From NCBI RefSeq assembly GCF_049943335.1, contig NZ_JBNFVY010000009.1, positions 41,881-105,880 of the forward strand: DNA of 64,000 bases, given 5' to 3'. Source of the DNA: JBNFVY01 sp049943335. Its GTDB lineage: Bacteria > Pseudomonadota > Alphaproteobacteria > Rhodobacterales > Rhodobacteraceae. Below the pieces are notes generated by a model that worked only from the letters and a program-made list of their open reading frames with translations, searched no databases and was not told where the DNA came from. Shown in pieces: positions 43,947-52,608 of the stretch (positions are counted from its first letter, which is position 1; every line of letters starts with the position of its first letter). A program made the translations under genes and the position numbers.

Positions 43947-44315
43947 ATGTTCGGAATTCCCGGAAAACAGGCCGTCACCGTCACCCCGGCCGCCGCCAAG
44001 CAGATCGTCCGTCTGATGGACCAGGACGACGCAAAAGGCCTGCGCATCGGCGTGAAAAAGGGCGGCTGCGCGGGTATGGAATACACCATGGACTACGTCG
44101 CCGACATCGATCCCAATGACGAAGTGATCGAACAGGACGGCGCGCGTGTGATGATTGCCCCAATGGCTCAGATGTTCCTGTTCGGCACCGAAATCGACTA
44201 TGAGGTGTCGCTGCTGGAAAGCGGCTTTAAGTTCCGCAACCCGAATGTGGTCGACGCCTGCGGCTGCGGCGAATCCATTCGCTTTGCCGAGGATGGCGCG
44301 CAAGGTCAGCCCTGA
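43947..44315 (+). CDS. A-type Fe-S carrier (SufA/IscA/ErpA family)
   Basis: 122 residues; delivers Fe-S clusters to apoproteins. The three cluster cysteines are present in GGCAGMEY and CGCGES, and VTVTPAAAKQI is the usual N-terminal start of the fold. The length and the DACGCGESI ending fit the SufA-type branch. It follows the DUF3307 gene by 30 bp; together with the DUF59 gene at 42060 it brackets the satD-DUF3307 pair. Ribosome site GAAAGAGAG. Confidence 0.95.
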   Translation: MFGIPGKQAVTVTPAAAKQIVRLMDQDDAKGLRIGVKKGGCAGMEYTMDYVADIDPNDEVIEQDGARVMIAPMAQMFLFGTEIDYEVSLLESGFKFRNPNVVDACGCGESIRFAEDGAQGQP

Positions 44316-44316
44316 T

Positions 44317-44628
44317 ATGGCCGTGCGCGACGACGACGTCGCGTTCGTCCACGAACTTTACGCGCGCCTCGGCACGATCACCCACCGCAAAATGATGGGC
44401 GGCCTTTCAATCTATTGCGACGGGCAGATTTTCGCGATTCTGTCGGCGGGCGGGCGCCACTATCTCAAGGCAAGCGGCGCATTCGCAGATGAAATGGAAG
44501 CGCAAGGGTCGGAAAAATTTTCGATGGGCGACGGGAAATCCATGAACTACTGGACCTTGCCTGACGCCGCCCTCGACGATCCCGAGCTTGCCGCCGATTG
44601 GGGCCGCCGCGCGCTGGACGCGCTCTAG
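44317..44628 (+). CDS. TfoX N-terminal domain protein
   Basis: 103 residues matching the TfoX/Sxy N-domain (VHELYARLGTITHRKMMGGLSIYCDGQIFAIL, shown in part; then FSMGDGKSMNYWTLPD). Full-length Sxy also has a C-domain and controls competence with CRP; single-domain forms like this are common in alphaproteobacteria and of unknown role. The start codon lies one base after the preceding stop, so it is probably the last gene of that operon. Confidence 0.85.
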   Translation: MAVRDDDVAFVHELYARLGTITHRKMMGGLSIYCDGQIFAILSAGGRHYLKASGAFADEMEAQGSEKFSMGDGKSMNYWTLPDAALDDPELAADWGRRALDAL

Positions 44629-45074
44629 CGTCATTGGCCGCCTTGCAGGTGAACTTAGGTCTCGTTTAACCGTTTCGTCGGGGCCGGCGTGCGGATCGCC
44701 CGGCGCGCCTATAGGTGCCCCAGCGGCGATTGGCGTCTATCGCGGCCATATCCACAGGGGGCCTGACGCCTTGGGGTGGATGAAAAACGCCGTGATCGGC
44801 TTTGATGGCGGCTTCAATTTCGGCATGGTTCAGCCTGATAATAACCACGGTCAGACACCCGACCTTTTTTTCCCGTTCGCAAACACGCCATGACCGCGGT
44901 GACCTGCGCCGGACTTATTTTGGGGATCATCGACCGGATTTTGAAACCCGGGCGCATTGTTTTTCCACCCCCGTCGCCCCAGATCCAGTCCTGTGCAACC
45001 CGCTGTAGCCTCATTGTGCTTTCAGCCTGCATCACACCGGGCTAAACTGCCCGCAACACAGGGAGATACCACGC
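44629..45074. other. 446-bp spacer before tpiA without a firm gene
   Basis: Short reading frames exist on both strands. On the minus strand two of them (45035-44814 and 44848-44666) overlap near an A7 run at 44866-44872 and could be pieces of one decayed gene, but neither shows a known domain or clear ribosome site. The last 20 bases hold the tpiA ribosome site AGGGAGAT. Confidence 0.4.
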
Positions 45075-45824
45075 ATGACACGCCGCAAGCTTGCCGCCGG
45101 GAACTGGAAAATGAACGGCACGACCGCCGATCTGTCCGAAATCGACGCGCTGGCCTCTGCCCAACCCGACCCCACGGCCGAGGTGCTGATCTGCCCGCCC
45201 GCCACGCTTCTCGCCGCCATGTCCGCCGCCACACAAGGTACCGCGATCGCCACAGGCGGGCAGGATTGCCACGCCCAAGGCAGCGGCGCGCATACCGGCG
45301 ATATTTCGGCCGCCATGCTCAAGGATGCCGGGGCCAGCTATGTGATCCTTGGCCATTCGGAACGCCGGGCCGATCACGGTGAAACCGATGCCGATGTGCG
45401 CGCCAAGGCCACGGCGGCGATTGGCGCGGGCCTTGGCGCCATCGTCTGTGTGGGTGAAACCCTGGCCCAGCGCGAAGCTGAAACGACACTCGACGTGATT
45501 GGAACCCAACTGGCCGGATCGATCCCCGACGGCGTCACGGGGGATACGGTCGTCATCGCCTACGAGCCGGTCTGGGCCATCGGCACGGGTCTCACCCCAA
45601 CCCTTGCGCAAATCGGCGAGGTGCACGATTTCATACGCGCCGAACTCACAAAGCGCTTTGGCGATACGGGCGGCGCGATCCGCCTGCTCTATGGTGGATC
45701 GGTCAAGCCCGCGAACGCAGCCGAGATTTTCGCAACGTCCAATGTCGACGGCGCGTTGGTCGGCGGCGCGTCTCTCAAAGCGGCCGAGTTCAGCGCCATC
45801 ATCGACGCCGCAAACGCGGCCTGA
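45075..45824 (+). CDS. tpiA: Triosephosphate isomerase
   Basis: Interconverts dihydroxyacetone phosphate and glyceraldehyde 3-phosphate in glycolysis, gluconeogenesis and the lower Entner-Doudoroff pathway. 249 residues. Catalytic Lys in GNWKMNG, His in LGHSERR, Glu in AYEPVWAIGTG, and the phosphate loop YGGSVKP. The start is supported by CAGGGAGAT nine bases upstream. Monocistronic by context. Confidence 0.97.
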   Translation: MTRRKLAAGNWKMNGTTADLSEIDALASAQPDPTAEVLICPPATLLAAMSAATQGTAIATGGQDCHAQGSGAHTGDISAAMLKDAGASYVILGHSERRADHGETDADVRAKATAAIGAGLGAIVCVGETLAQREAETTLDVIGTQLAGSIPDGVTGDTVVIAYEPVWAIGTGLTPTLAQIGEVHDFIRAELTKRFGDTGGAIRLLYGGSVKPANAAEIFATSNVDGALVGGASLKAAEFSAIIDAANAA

Positions 45825-45944
45825 TCCTTCTTGTGCTGGGAAACATCCCGGCACATGCCCCGGCAAATGCGACGGGCTGGCCGCTCTGCCACAGAAAGGC
45901 CACAGAAAGGCACGGGCGCGAAAGGGCTTGCCCCCCGTGCGCCA

Positions 45945-47090
45945 TTACGCGGTCACGTCGTGATCGAAAATCCAGCGGTAGTGGGCCTGCGGGATACGCG
46001 GGAACAGCTTGCCGCCCAAAGACATGACCCCAAGCTGAAGCCCGCGCAGCGGCCCGCGCTGATGATAAATTTGCGCGTTGCGGTTTGCCACCCCGACGAT
46101 GCGATTGACCCTCGGGCGGCGCAGCGCTGCGTATTCGCTCAGCCCGATCTCGGGGGTGTTGCGGGCCAGACAATCGGCCAACACCCACGCGTCTTCCAGG
46201 GCCATGTTCGCGCCTTGCGCCATGAACGGCAAAGTCGGATGGGCCGCATCGCCCAATATCGCCGCACGAGGCAGCGACCAGATCGGGGCCACGGGGTGGC
46301 GGTGCAGCCCCCACTGGTTCACCGTTTCGACCCGCCCAAGCATCTCGCGCGCGCGCACAAAGGCATCGAAGGCCTGGCGCATCGCGATCGGGTCGCCTTG
46401 GCGGATCCAGCTTTCGCCGGTCCAATCGCGCCGTTCCTGGATCCCCACCAGATTGATCATGGTGCCCCCGCGCAGCGGATAGCTGACCAGATGCCGCCCG
46501 GGCCCCATCCAGATGCGCGCACCAGCCGGATGGCTGATCCCATCGCCCGGGATCACCGCGCGCCAGGCCACCTGCCGGGTAAAGAAGGGATCCCCTTCGT
46601 CCGGGTTCAACGCGGCGCGCAGGACCGAATGAATGCCATCGGCCGCAATCAGCACGGCGGCGTCTTCCCGCACGCCTTCAGCGTCTGTCAGTTCGATCCA
46701 GCTGTGCACCTGGCGCACAGACTGGACACGGCGCCCCGTTTCGATCGCAACGCCCAATTCGCGCGCCCGCGACACCAGTGCGCCGAGCAGATCCGCGCGG
46801 TGCCACAGCCGATAGTCCTGTCCGCCCAGGTCTTGATGCAGCACAAGACGGCCGGTCAGCCCGTCCCGCAACTCGACCGACCCGGCCGGCATCCCACCTG
46901 CCACGTCCACGCCCAGCGCATGCAGCACGCGCATTCCGTTCGGTGAAATCTGGAGCCCCGCCCCCACTTCTGTCAGCGCCGGGGCTTGTTCCAGCACGCG
47001 CACGGATGCGCCGCGCATGGCCAGAGCTGCGCCAGCAGCCACGCCGCCAATCCCGCCGCCCACGACCGTGATGTCTTGCCCTATCACCAT
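45945..47090 (-). CDS. FAD-dependent aromatic monooxygenase (salicylate/3-hydroxybenzoate hydroxylase-like)
   Basis: 381-residue class A flavoprotein hydroxylase. FAD site GGGIGG near residue 11, the DG motif AADGIHSVLR near 155 and GDAAHPTLPFMAQGANMALEDA near 285. The sequence is closest in style to salicylate or 3-hydroxybenzoate 6-hydroxylases, but no ring-cleavage genes are adjacent and the substrate is open. The start is preceded by GGGGGCAG. Confidence 0.88.
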   Translation of the reverse strand: MVIGQDITVVGGGIGGVAAGAALAMRGASVRVLEQAPALTEVGAGLQISPNGMRVLHALGVDVAGGMPAGSVELRDGLTGRLVLHQDLGGQDYRLWHRADLLGALVSRARELGVAIETGRRVQSVRQVHSWIELTDAEGVREDAAVLIAADGIHSVLRAALNPDEGDPFFTRQVAWRAVIPGDGISHPAGARIWMGPGRHLVSYPLRGGTMINLVGIQERRDWTGESWIRQGDPIAMRQAFDAFVRAREMLGRVETVNQWGLHRHPVAPIWSLPRAAILGDAAHPTLPFMAQGANMALEDAWVLADCLARNTPEIGLSEYAALRRPRVNRIVGVANRNAQIYHQRGPLRGLQLGVMSLGGKLFPRIPQAHYRWIFDHDVTA

Positions 47091-47143
47091 GACTGCCCCC
47101 TATCCCCCTTGCAAAACCACAGCGGGACCAGCGCGTCCAGCCC

Positions 47144-47863
47144 CTAGCTTGCGCCGCTCAGGTCCGCCCAGATCGGCAGATGATCCGAAGCCCGTCGGCT
47201 TTCGTCCGTTTCGCATACGCCGGCATCGCGCAGATCGAAATTGTCCGAATAGGCGATCCGATCCAGCGCCGCCATGGGCCGCGAGGCGTGAAAACTGCGC
47301 CCGGGGGCCAGCACGCGATACGCGTCGTGCAAGGTATCCAGCCCCTTGCGCATGGACCATTCATTGAAATCGCCCATGATCAACGTCGGCATTTCCGGCA
47401 GATCGTTCAGTACGGCGCGGATATGTGCCAGCTGCGCGATGCGCGACCAGCGCAGCAGGCCCAGATGCACACCGACCACGCGCAAATGCGGCAAGTCCAC
47501 CGCCAGCGCGCCGCGCGGCTCTAGCCCCGGAAGGTCGATCCGGGTGATCTGCCCCGCCGCGACACCGCGTCGCACAAGCACCGCGTTGCCATGCCAGCCA
47601 ACCGACACGGGCGACGTGGCCGCAGGCACCACCTGATAGTCTGTATGGGTTTCGATCAATCGCGGCGGCAGCGCTGCAGGACGGGGGCCCAGCCGCATAT
47701 CTGCCTCTTGCAAGGCAATGACATCTGCTCCGATACTGTTGATCACGTCAATCACGCGGCCGGGCGCACGCTTGCCATCGGTGCCGCGACACTTTCGCAA
47801 ATTATAGGACGCAAACCGGGTCGCGCCTCTCTCGGGGCTGTGCAAAATCGTCATTCTTCCCAT
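47144..47863 (-). CDS. Endonuclease/exonuclease/phosphatase (EEP) family protein
   Basis: About 239 residues with the EEP-fold catalytic set: ASYNLRKCRG, ALQEADMRLG (Glu metal ligand), VGVHLGLLRWSR (His), MGDFNEWS (Asp/Asn) and SDHLPIWA (terminal His). No signal peptide. The family includes nucleases, phosphodiesterases and sphingomyelinase-like enzymes, so the substrate is unknown. ATG 47863 follows GAGGG; a second ATG lies at 47854. In other Rhodobacterales such genes often neighbour a phospholipase D-like gene, which is absent here. Confidence 0.88.
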   Translation of the reverse strand: MGRMTILHSPERGATRFASYNLRKCRGTDGKRAPGRVIDVINSIGADVIALQEADMRLGPRPAALPPRLIETHTDYQVVPAATSPVSVGWHGNAVLVRRGVAAGQITRIDLPGLEPRGALAVDLPHLRVVGVHLGLLRWSRIAQLAHIRAVLNDLPEMPTLIMGDFNEWSMRKGLDTLHDAYRVLAPGRSFHASRPMAALDRIAYSDNFDLRDAGVCETDESRRASDHLPIWADLSGAS

Positions 47864-47907
47864 ATGGTCCCTCAAGACCGTTAAACCAAGCGAAAGGCCC
47901 TAAGGTT

Positions 47908-48561
47908 TTGTCCCGGATCAACTGGCGCAACTTTTCACTGACCACCAAGATCATCTGGGCCTTTCTGGCCTTTGAAATCATGGTCGGGCTGGTCGATCGC
48001 AACTACTTGTCGTCGTTCGTGGCCTCGTTGACGTTGATCATCTCATTGGTGCCGCTGTTTTTTGCGCGCCGCTTTGGGGTGGAACTGCCGCGCAACTTCA
48101 TGAGCGCGGCGGTAATTTTTGTCTTTGCCACGTTGTTCCTGGGCGAGATTGAGGATTTCTATAATCGCTTTTGGTGGTGGGACGTGGTTCTGCATGCTGG
48201 CTCGGCCATCGGATTCGGCCTGATCGGTTTTCTGGCCATGTTCATGCTGTTCCAGGGTGATAGATACGCGGCGCCGGCCTGGGCCATTGGCCTTTTCGCC
48301 TTTTGTTTTGCCATGGCGATCGGCGCCCTGTGGGAGATTTTCGAATTTGCAATGGACCAGACGTTCGGCATGAACATGCAGAAAAGCGGCCTGCCCGACA
48401 CGATGAAGGATCTGATCGTGGATGCCGTGGGTGCACTGATCGGGGCGACGGCAGGCGTTGTCTATCTAATCCGGCAAAGGGGGACGCCATTTTCCGGCAC
48501 GCTGCGCGAATTCATCGCCCGCAACAACCGGTTCTTCGACAAATCGAACCGGCGCAAATGA
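47908..48561 (+). CDS. DUF2238 (YjdF-like) membrane protein
   Basis: 217 residues with six predicted helices. The DUF2238 signature is visible as GEIEDFYNRFWWWDVVLHAG and ALWEIFEFAMDQTFG, followed by DTMKDLIVDAVGALIG; acidic and His residues within helices suggest metal binding, unproven. The likely start is TTG 47908 with GAAAGG ten bases before it; the first ATG would remove the first helix. Divergent from the EEP gene. Confidence 0.85.
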   Translation: MSRINWRNFSLTTKIIWAFLAFEIMVGLVDRNYLSSFVASLTLIISLVPLFFARRFGVELPRNFMSAAVIFVFATLFLGEIEDFYNRFWWWDVVLHAGSAIGFGLIGFLAMFMLFQGDRYAAPAWAIGLFAFCFAMAIGALWEIFEFAMDQTFGMNMQKSGLPDTMKDLIVDAVGALIGATAGVVYLIRQRGTPFSGTLREFIARNNRFFDKSNRRK

Positions 48562-48584
48562 AAAGGCCGCCCCGATGGGCGGCC
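48561..48584 (-). terminator. Intrinsic terminator after dksA
   Basis: GGCCGCCC and GGGCGGCC with a 4-base loop; on the minus strand it ends in TTTT. It starts 23 bp beyond the dksA stop. Confidence 0.8.
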
Positions 48585-48606
48585 CAAGCCATCATATCCG
48601 TGCTGA

Positions 48607-49092
48607 TCAATCGTCGCGATGGACTTTTTCACGCCGCTCGTGACGTTCTTGCGCTTCCAGCGTCATCGTTGCAATCGGACGCGCATCCAGTCGTTTGAGC
48701 GAAATCGGCTCGCCGGTCACTTCGCAGTAGCCGTATTCGCCTTCTTCGATCCGGCGCAGCGCCGCGTCGATCTTGGTCACCAGCTTGCGCTGCCGGTCGC
48801 GTGTGCGCAATTCCAGTGCGCGGTCGGTTTCTTCACTGGCCCGGTCAGCGATGTCGGGAATGTTGCGCGTTCCGTCCTGCAGCCCTTCGATCGTATTGCG
48901 GCTTTCGTCTACCAGTTCGGCCTTCCAGGATAAAAGCTTGCGACGAAAATATTCCAGCTGGCGATCGTTCATGAACGGTTCATCCTCGGCTGGATGATAG
49001 TCGTCCGGCAAGAAACTTTCTGCTTTCATGCCCGTACCCTCTCTACGCTTGATTGCACCCACCGATGGTGTTTGCTCTTCAGGTTGTGCCAT
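48607..49092 (-). CDS. dksA: RNA polymerase-binding factor DksA, single-cysteine form
   Basis: Acts with ppGpp in the secondary channel of RNA polymerase. 161 residues from ATG 49092 (after GGAGGGAGG) or 140 from ATG 49029 (MKAESFLPDDY, after GAGAGGG); the shorter form fits usual DksA length. Coiled-coil tip region PDIADRASEETDRALELRTRD carries the conserved Asp-x-x-Asp/Ala type tip. The globular domain has C-x2-T-x17-T-x2-A in place of four zinc cysteines (YCEVTGEPISLKRLDARP), as in zinc-independent DksA proteins of R. sphaeroides and P. aeruginosa DksA2. Confidence 0.94.
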   Translation of the reverse strand: MAQPEEQTPSVGAIKRREGTGMKAESFLPDDYHPAEDEPFMNDRQLEYFRRKLLSWKAELVDESRNTIEGLQDGTRNIPDIADRASEETDRALELRTRDRQRKLVTKIDAALRRIEEGEYGYCEVTGEPISLKRLDARPIATMTLEAQERHERREKVHRDD

Positions 49093-49228
49093 AAGGCCTC
49101 CCTCCATCTGGCGCGTGATGTATCCTTTTTGGAAGGGGATGTCACTATCTCAAAACCCTGATATGGATGGAAAGTGAACCCATCATCATCTTACACCAAC
49201 TTCAAACAGTAGGGTCCTGATAAATAGC

Positions 49229-50068
49229 ATGAAATTCAACGGAACCGATAATTACGTGGCCACCGAAGATCTTACGGTTGCCGTCAATGCCGCTGTCACG
49301 CTCGAACGCCCGCTCCTGGTCAAGGGCGAACCGGGCACGGGCAAAACGGAACTGGCCAAACAGGTCGCCCAGGGGTTGGGCCTGAAAATGGTCGAATGGA
49401 ACATCAAATCGACCACCAAGGCGCACCAGGGCCTGTACGAATATGACGCCGTCAGCCGCCTTCGCGACAGCCAGCTGGGCGAAGAACGCGTGCATGACGT
49501 CAGGAACTACATCAAGAAGGGCAAGCTTTGGCAGGCCTTTGACTCTGACGAAAAGCTGGTCCTGCTGATCGACGAAATCGACAAGGCCGACATCGAGTTT
49601 CCGAACGATTTGCTTCAGGAACTCGATAAAATGGAATTCCACGTCTACGAGACCGGCGAGACGATCCGTGCCAAGCAGCGCCCGATCATCATCATCACCT
49701 CGAACAACGAAAAGGAACTGCCCGACGCGTTTCTGCGCCGGTGTTTCTTCCACTATATCAAGTTCCCCGATGCCGAGACGATGAAGCAGATCGTGGATGT
49801 GCATTTCCCCGGTCTCAAACCGCAGCTTCTGACCACGGCCCTGACCCAGTTCTATGAAATCCGCGAGACGCCGGGCCTCAAGAAAAAGCCGTCTACGTCC
49901 GAAGTGCTCGACTGGCTGAAACTGCTTCTGGCCGAAGACCTGGACCCAAAGGATCTGGTTCGCAACGGCGCCGATGCACTGCCCAAATTGCATGGCGCAT
50001 TGCTGAAAAACGAACAAGATGTTCATTTGTTTGAACAGCTTGCCTTCATGGCGCGCAGACAACGCTAA
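49229..50068 (+). CDS. MoxR-family AAA+ ATPase
   Basis: 279 residues. Walker A GEPGTGKTELAK (about 37-48), Walker B LVLLIDEIDKAD, sensor 1 IIITSNNEKELPDAFLRRC with the arginine finger. MoxR ATPases act as chaperones, usually with a VWA-domain partner that binds the client. A CoxE-like VWA gene lies 2.5 kb downstream on the same strand, separated by four genes, and is the probable partner. In carboxydotrophs this pair (CoxD/CoxE) matures CO dehydrogenase; no such enzyme is encoded here. Confidence 0.93.
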   Translation: MKFNGTDNYVATEDLTVAVNAAVTLERPLLVKGEPGTGKTELAKQVAQGLGLKMVEWNIKSTTKAHQGLYEYDAVSRLRDSQLGEERVHDVRNYIKKGKLWQAFDSDEKLVLLIDEIDKADIEFPNDLLQELDKMEFHVYETGETIRAKQRPIIIITSNNEKELPDAFLRRCFFHYIKFPDAETMKQIVDVHFPGLKPQLLTTALTQFYEIRETPGLKKKPSTSEVLDWLKLLLAEDLDPKDLVRNGADALPKLHGALLKNEQDVHLFEQLAFMARRQR

Positions 50069-50443
50069 GTCGCTTCGAACTGCCGTCTCAAGGCGGCAGT
50101 TCCAAGACCGCAGCTACAGCGCGGCCAAGCCCTGAATGACGCCTTGCGCGTCCGGTATCGACCCCCCGTTTCAGTGGGGGTCGGCCACCCATTTCCGTCA
50201 CTCAGCCCCCTGGCAAGCCCCCGGCAAGTCACTAACAAGCCCCCAGCATTTTGACGACGTGTCGCCGTAACAGGCCACTTCTGGTCCAGCCATTTGATGG
50301 TAGCGGGATGGTGGCGGCCAGCCCCATCAGGCAGGCGGCAGCCCTGCCATGATTGAACGCAAAACACAACAACGATTGCTTTTCTGCAATAGCGCCCGGT
50401 AACCTGACCCGAGTCTTACCTGCTTTGCGAACGGAAAGCGCCC
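50069..50443. other. 375-bp spacer with two hairpins after moxR
   Basis: No gene I can support. It holds a hairpin GAACTGCCG/CGGCAGTTC at 50077-50102, right after the moxR stop, and another GACCCCC/GGGGGTC at 50160-50182. A C-rich part (50205-50245) repeats the word CAAGCCCCC. Neither hairpin has a T-tract. Confidence 0.5.
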
Positions 50444-50893
50444 ATGACCACCGCGATCGACATTCGCCCCATCGCTGCCCAGGACCAATCCGTTTGGTCA
50501 GGGTTGTGGCGCGACTACCTGGCCTTTTACGAGACAACCGTATCCGACGCGCAGTACGAGCTGCAATTTTCCCGGTTGATCGGCTCTGATCCGCAGGACT
50601 TCAACGGGTTCCTGGCCTGGATTGATGAACGCGCGGTCGGCTTGGTTCATTTCCTGTCCCACCGCCACGGTCAGACAGAAAACAACGTGATTTACCTCCA
50701 GGATCTTTATGCAGCCGCGGATCTGCGTGGCCGCGGCATCGGCCGGGCCCTGATCGAAGCAGTCTATGCGCGCGCCGATGAAACCGGTGCCCCACAAGTC
50801 TATTGGCTGACACAGGAATTTAACACAACTGCACGAAGACTCTATGATCAGATCGCAACGCTTACGCCGTTCGTGAAATACCAGAGGAGCTGA
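50444..50893 (+). CDS. GNAT family N-acetyltransferase
   Basis: 149 residues with the acetyl-CoA binding motif A, YLQDLYAAADLRGRGIGRALI (residues about 85-105), and the later motif B region YWLTQEFNTTARRLYDQIA. The family acetylates amines of small molecules or proteins; the substrate is not predictable. It lies 3 bp before the DUF2927 lipoprotein gene. Confidence 0.92.
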   Translation: MTTAIDIRPIAAQDQSVWSGLWRDYLAFYETTVSDAQYELQFSRLIGSDPQDFNGFLAWIDERAVGLVHFLSHRHGQTENNVIYLQDLYAAADLRGRGIGRALIEAVYARADETGAPQVYWLTQEFNTTARRLYDQIATLTPFVKYQRS

Positions 50894-50896
50894 CAG

Positions 50897-52297
50897 ATGC
50901 GCTTGGCCATGCTCGTATTGCTAGTCACACATGTTCTTGGCGCCTGTGCGCCTGGCAGCCACCCGCAGGACGTCAGCCGGACCGATCATATGCGTCTGTC
51001 GTCAACGTCCATGCCCGCGATGAAGTCCTTTGCAAGCCAGTCCACCAAGCCCACGCGCCGCGCAAATGCCACCATTGCCCGGGATTTTCTGGACCTGTCG
51101 TTTCGCCTGGAAAGCGGGCGCGACCTGCCGGTCTTTACACGGTTCGAAGGGCCAATCACGCTGCGGGTGACGGGCAATGCACCGTCGTCGCTGGGGCGGG
51201 ACTTGCGGTTTTTGCTGGGCCGCCTGCACCGCGAAGCGGGCATCGCCATCACCACCGTTCCACCCACTGCGCAAGCCGCGATTACCATCGAAATGGTCCC
51301 GCGGGCGCAATTGCAGCGCCTGGTCCCGCATGCCGCATGTTTCGTCGCGCCGCGCATATCCAGTTGGGCGGAATACAAAAAATCGCGGCGCTCGGCCAAA
51401 CTGGACTGGAAGACCCTGACCGAGCGCGAGCAATTGGCCATTTTCATTCCCGGCGACGTGGCCCCACAGGAAATCCGCGATTGCCTTCACGAAGAGCTGG
51501 CCCAGGCGCTTGGCCCACTGAATGACCTGTACCGGTTGTCGGACAGCGTGTTCAACGATGACAATTTTCATACGGTGCTGACCGGCTTTGACATGCTGAT
51601 CCTGCGCACCTACTACGCGCCCGAATTGCACTCGGGCATGACCCGGTCCGAGGTCGCCGACCGCCTGCCGCTTGTTTTGGCGCGGCTGAACCCGGCAGGT
51701 GGCCGCGTCACCCCCCTGCCGGCTGAAACCACGCCGCGCCAGTGGGTCGATGCGGTGGAAACCGCCCTGTCCCCACGCGCCAGCAAAACCCGCCGTAAAG
51801 AGGCCGCCAACACCGCCGTGCGCATTGCCCAAAGACGCGGCTGGACGGACAACCGGGCGGCGTTTTCCCTCTTCATTCTGGCGCGTCTGACCGTTGCAGA
51901 CGAAATTGACACGGCGCTGTCCGCTTTTCTTGAGGCGGGCCGCCTTTACCGCGCCAATCCCGAAACCAGCTTGCAGGCGGCCCATGTCGGCATGCAGCTG
52001 GCCGCCTTTTCGCTGTCCGCCGGTCAGGCCGAGGCGGCCATCGGGATCGTGAACAGGCATTTGCCGGTCATCACGGCCTCGCAAAACGCCGCGCTCTTGG
52101 CCACGATGCTGATGGTCAAGGCCGAAGCATTGGAAACGGTCGGTCGTGCCTCTGAAGCGCGGGCGGTGCGGCTCGACAGTCTGGGTTGGGCGCGGTATGG
52201 CTTCGGCTCGGACAGCGAAGTGCGCGCACGCCTGTCCGAAATCGCGGCGCTTGCGCCGAAACAGACAATGCTCGAAGCGAAGGCAGGCACGTTGTGA
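50897..52297 (+). CDS. DUF2927 lipoprotein
   Basis: 466 residues. Signal peptide with lipobox LGAC at residues 15-18 (mature Cys 18). A DUF2927 domain at about 60-260 contains FEGPITLRVTGNAP, QEIRDCLHEELAQALGPLND and FDMLILRTYYAPELHSGM. The motif HEELAQ with flanking sequence resembles the HExxH region of Zn peptidases but lacks the second His. The C-terminal 200 residues are helical, TPR-like. Function unknown. Overlaps the next tiny gene through GTGA. Confidence 0.85.
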   Translation: MRLAMLVLLVTHVLGACAPGSHPQDVSRTDHMRLSSTSMPAMKSFASQSTKPTRRANATIARDFLDLSFRLESGRDLPVFTRFEGPITLRVTGNAPSSLGRDLRFLLGRLHREAGIAITTVPPTAQAAITIEMVPRAQLQRLVPHAACFVAPRISSWAEYKKSRRSAKLDWKTLTEREQLAIFIPGDVAPQEIRDCLHEELAQALGPLNDLYRLSDSVFNDDNFHTVLTGFDMLILRTYYAPELHSGMTRSEVADRLPLVLARLNPAGGRVTPLPAETTPRQWVDAVETALSPRASKTRRKEAANTAVRIAQRRGWTDNRAAFSLFILARLTVADEIDTALSAFLEAGRLYRANPETSLQAAHVGMQLAAFSLSAGQAEAAIGIVNRHLPVITASQNAALLATMLMVKAEALETVGRASEARAVRLDSLGWARYGFGSDSEVRARLSEIAALAPKQTMLEAKAGTL

Positions 52298-52458
52298 TCG
52301 TCATTATTCTGGCCCTGATCGGGGGCGCCATCGGCTACCGAACCGCATCCAAACGCGGCGGCAACCGGTTGGATAAACTGCAATATACCGTGATCTACGC
52401 GCTTGCTTTCGCGATCATCGGCCTGTTTGCCACCGTCATCCTGGAACGGGTGCTCTGA
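52294..52458 (+). CDS. Tiny two-helix membrane protein
   Basis: 54 residues starting at GTG 52294, which overlaps the DUF2927 stop (GTGA). Two hydrophobic segments (VIIILALIGGAIGYRTA-like start and YTVIYALAFAIIGLFATVIL) flank a basic loop (SKRGGNRLDK). The overlap and neutral codon use support a real gene. Likely an accessory of the lipoprotein or VWA proteins; role unknown. Confidence 0.75.
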   Translation: MIVIILALIGGAIGYRTASKRGGNRLDKLQYTVIYALAFAIIGLFATVILERVL

Positions 52459-52608
52459 GCCCGTTTTTTGTTCGAAACCATCTCGGCTAGAGCGGCCGGC
52501 TGCCTTGCGCATGTAGACGCTGACCCTTTGCGGGCATGGCGCCCGGCCTCGGCCCCTTTTCCCCCGCCCGCGGTCGCGCTACACTGCGGCCAAACGAAAG
52601 GCCCGGCG

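Noticed and set aside
45889..45910. Tandem 11-bp repeat CCACAGAAAGG after tpiA
   Set aside because: Only two short copies with no symmetric structure; no sign of function.
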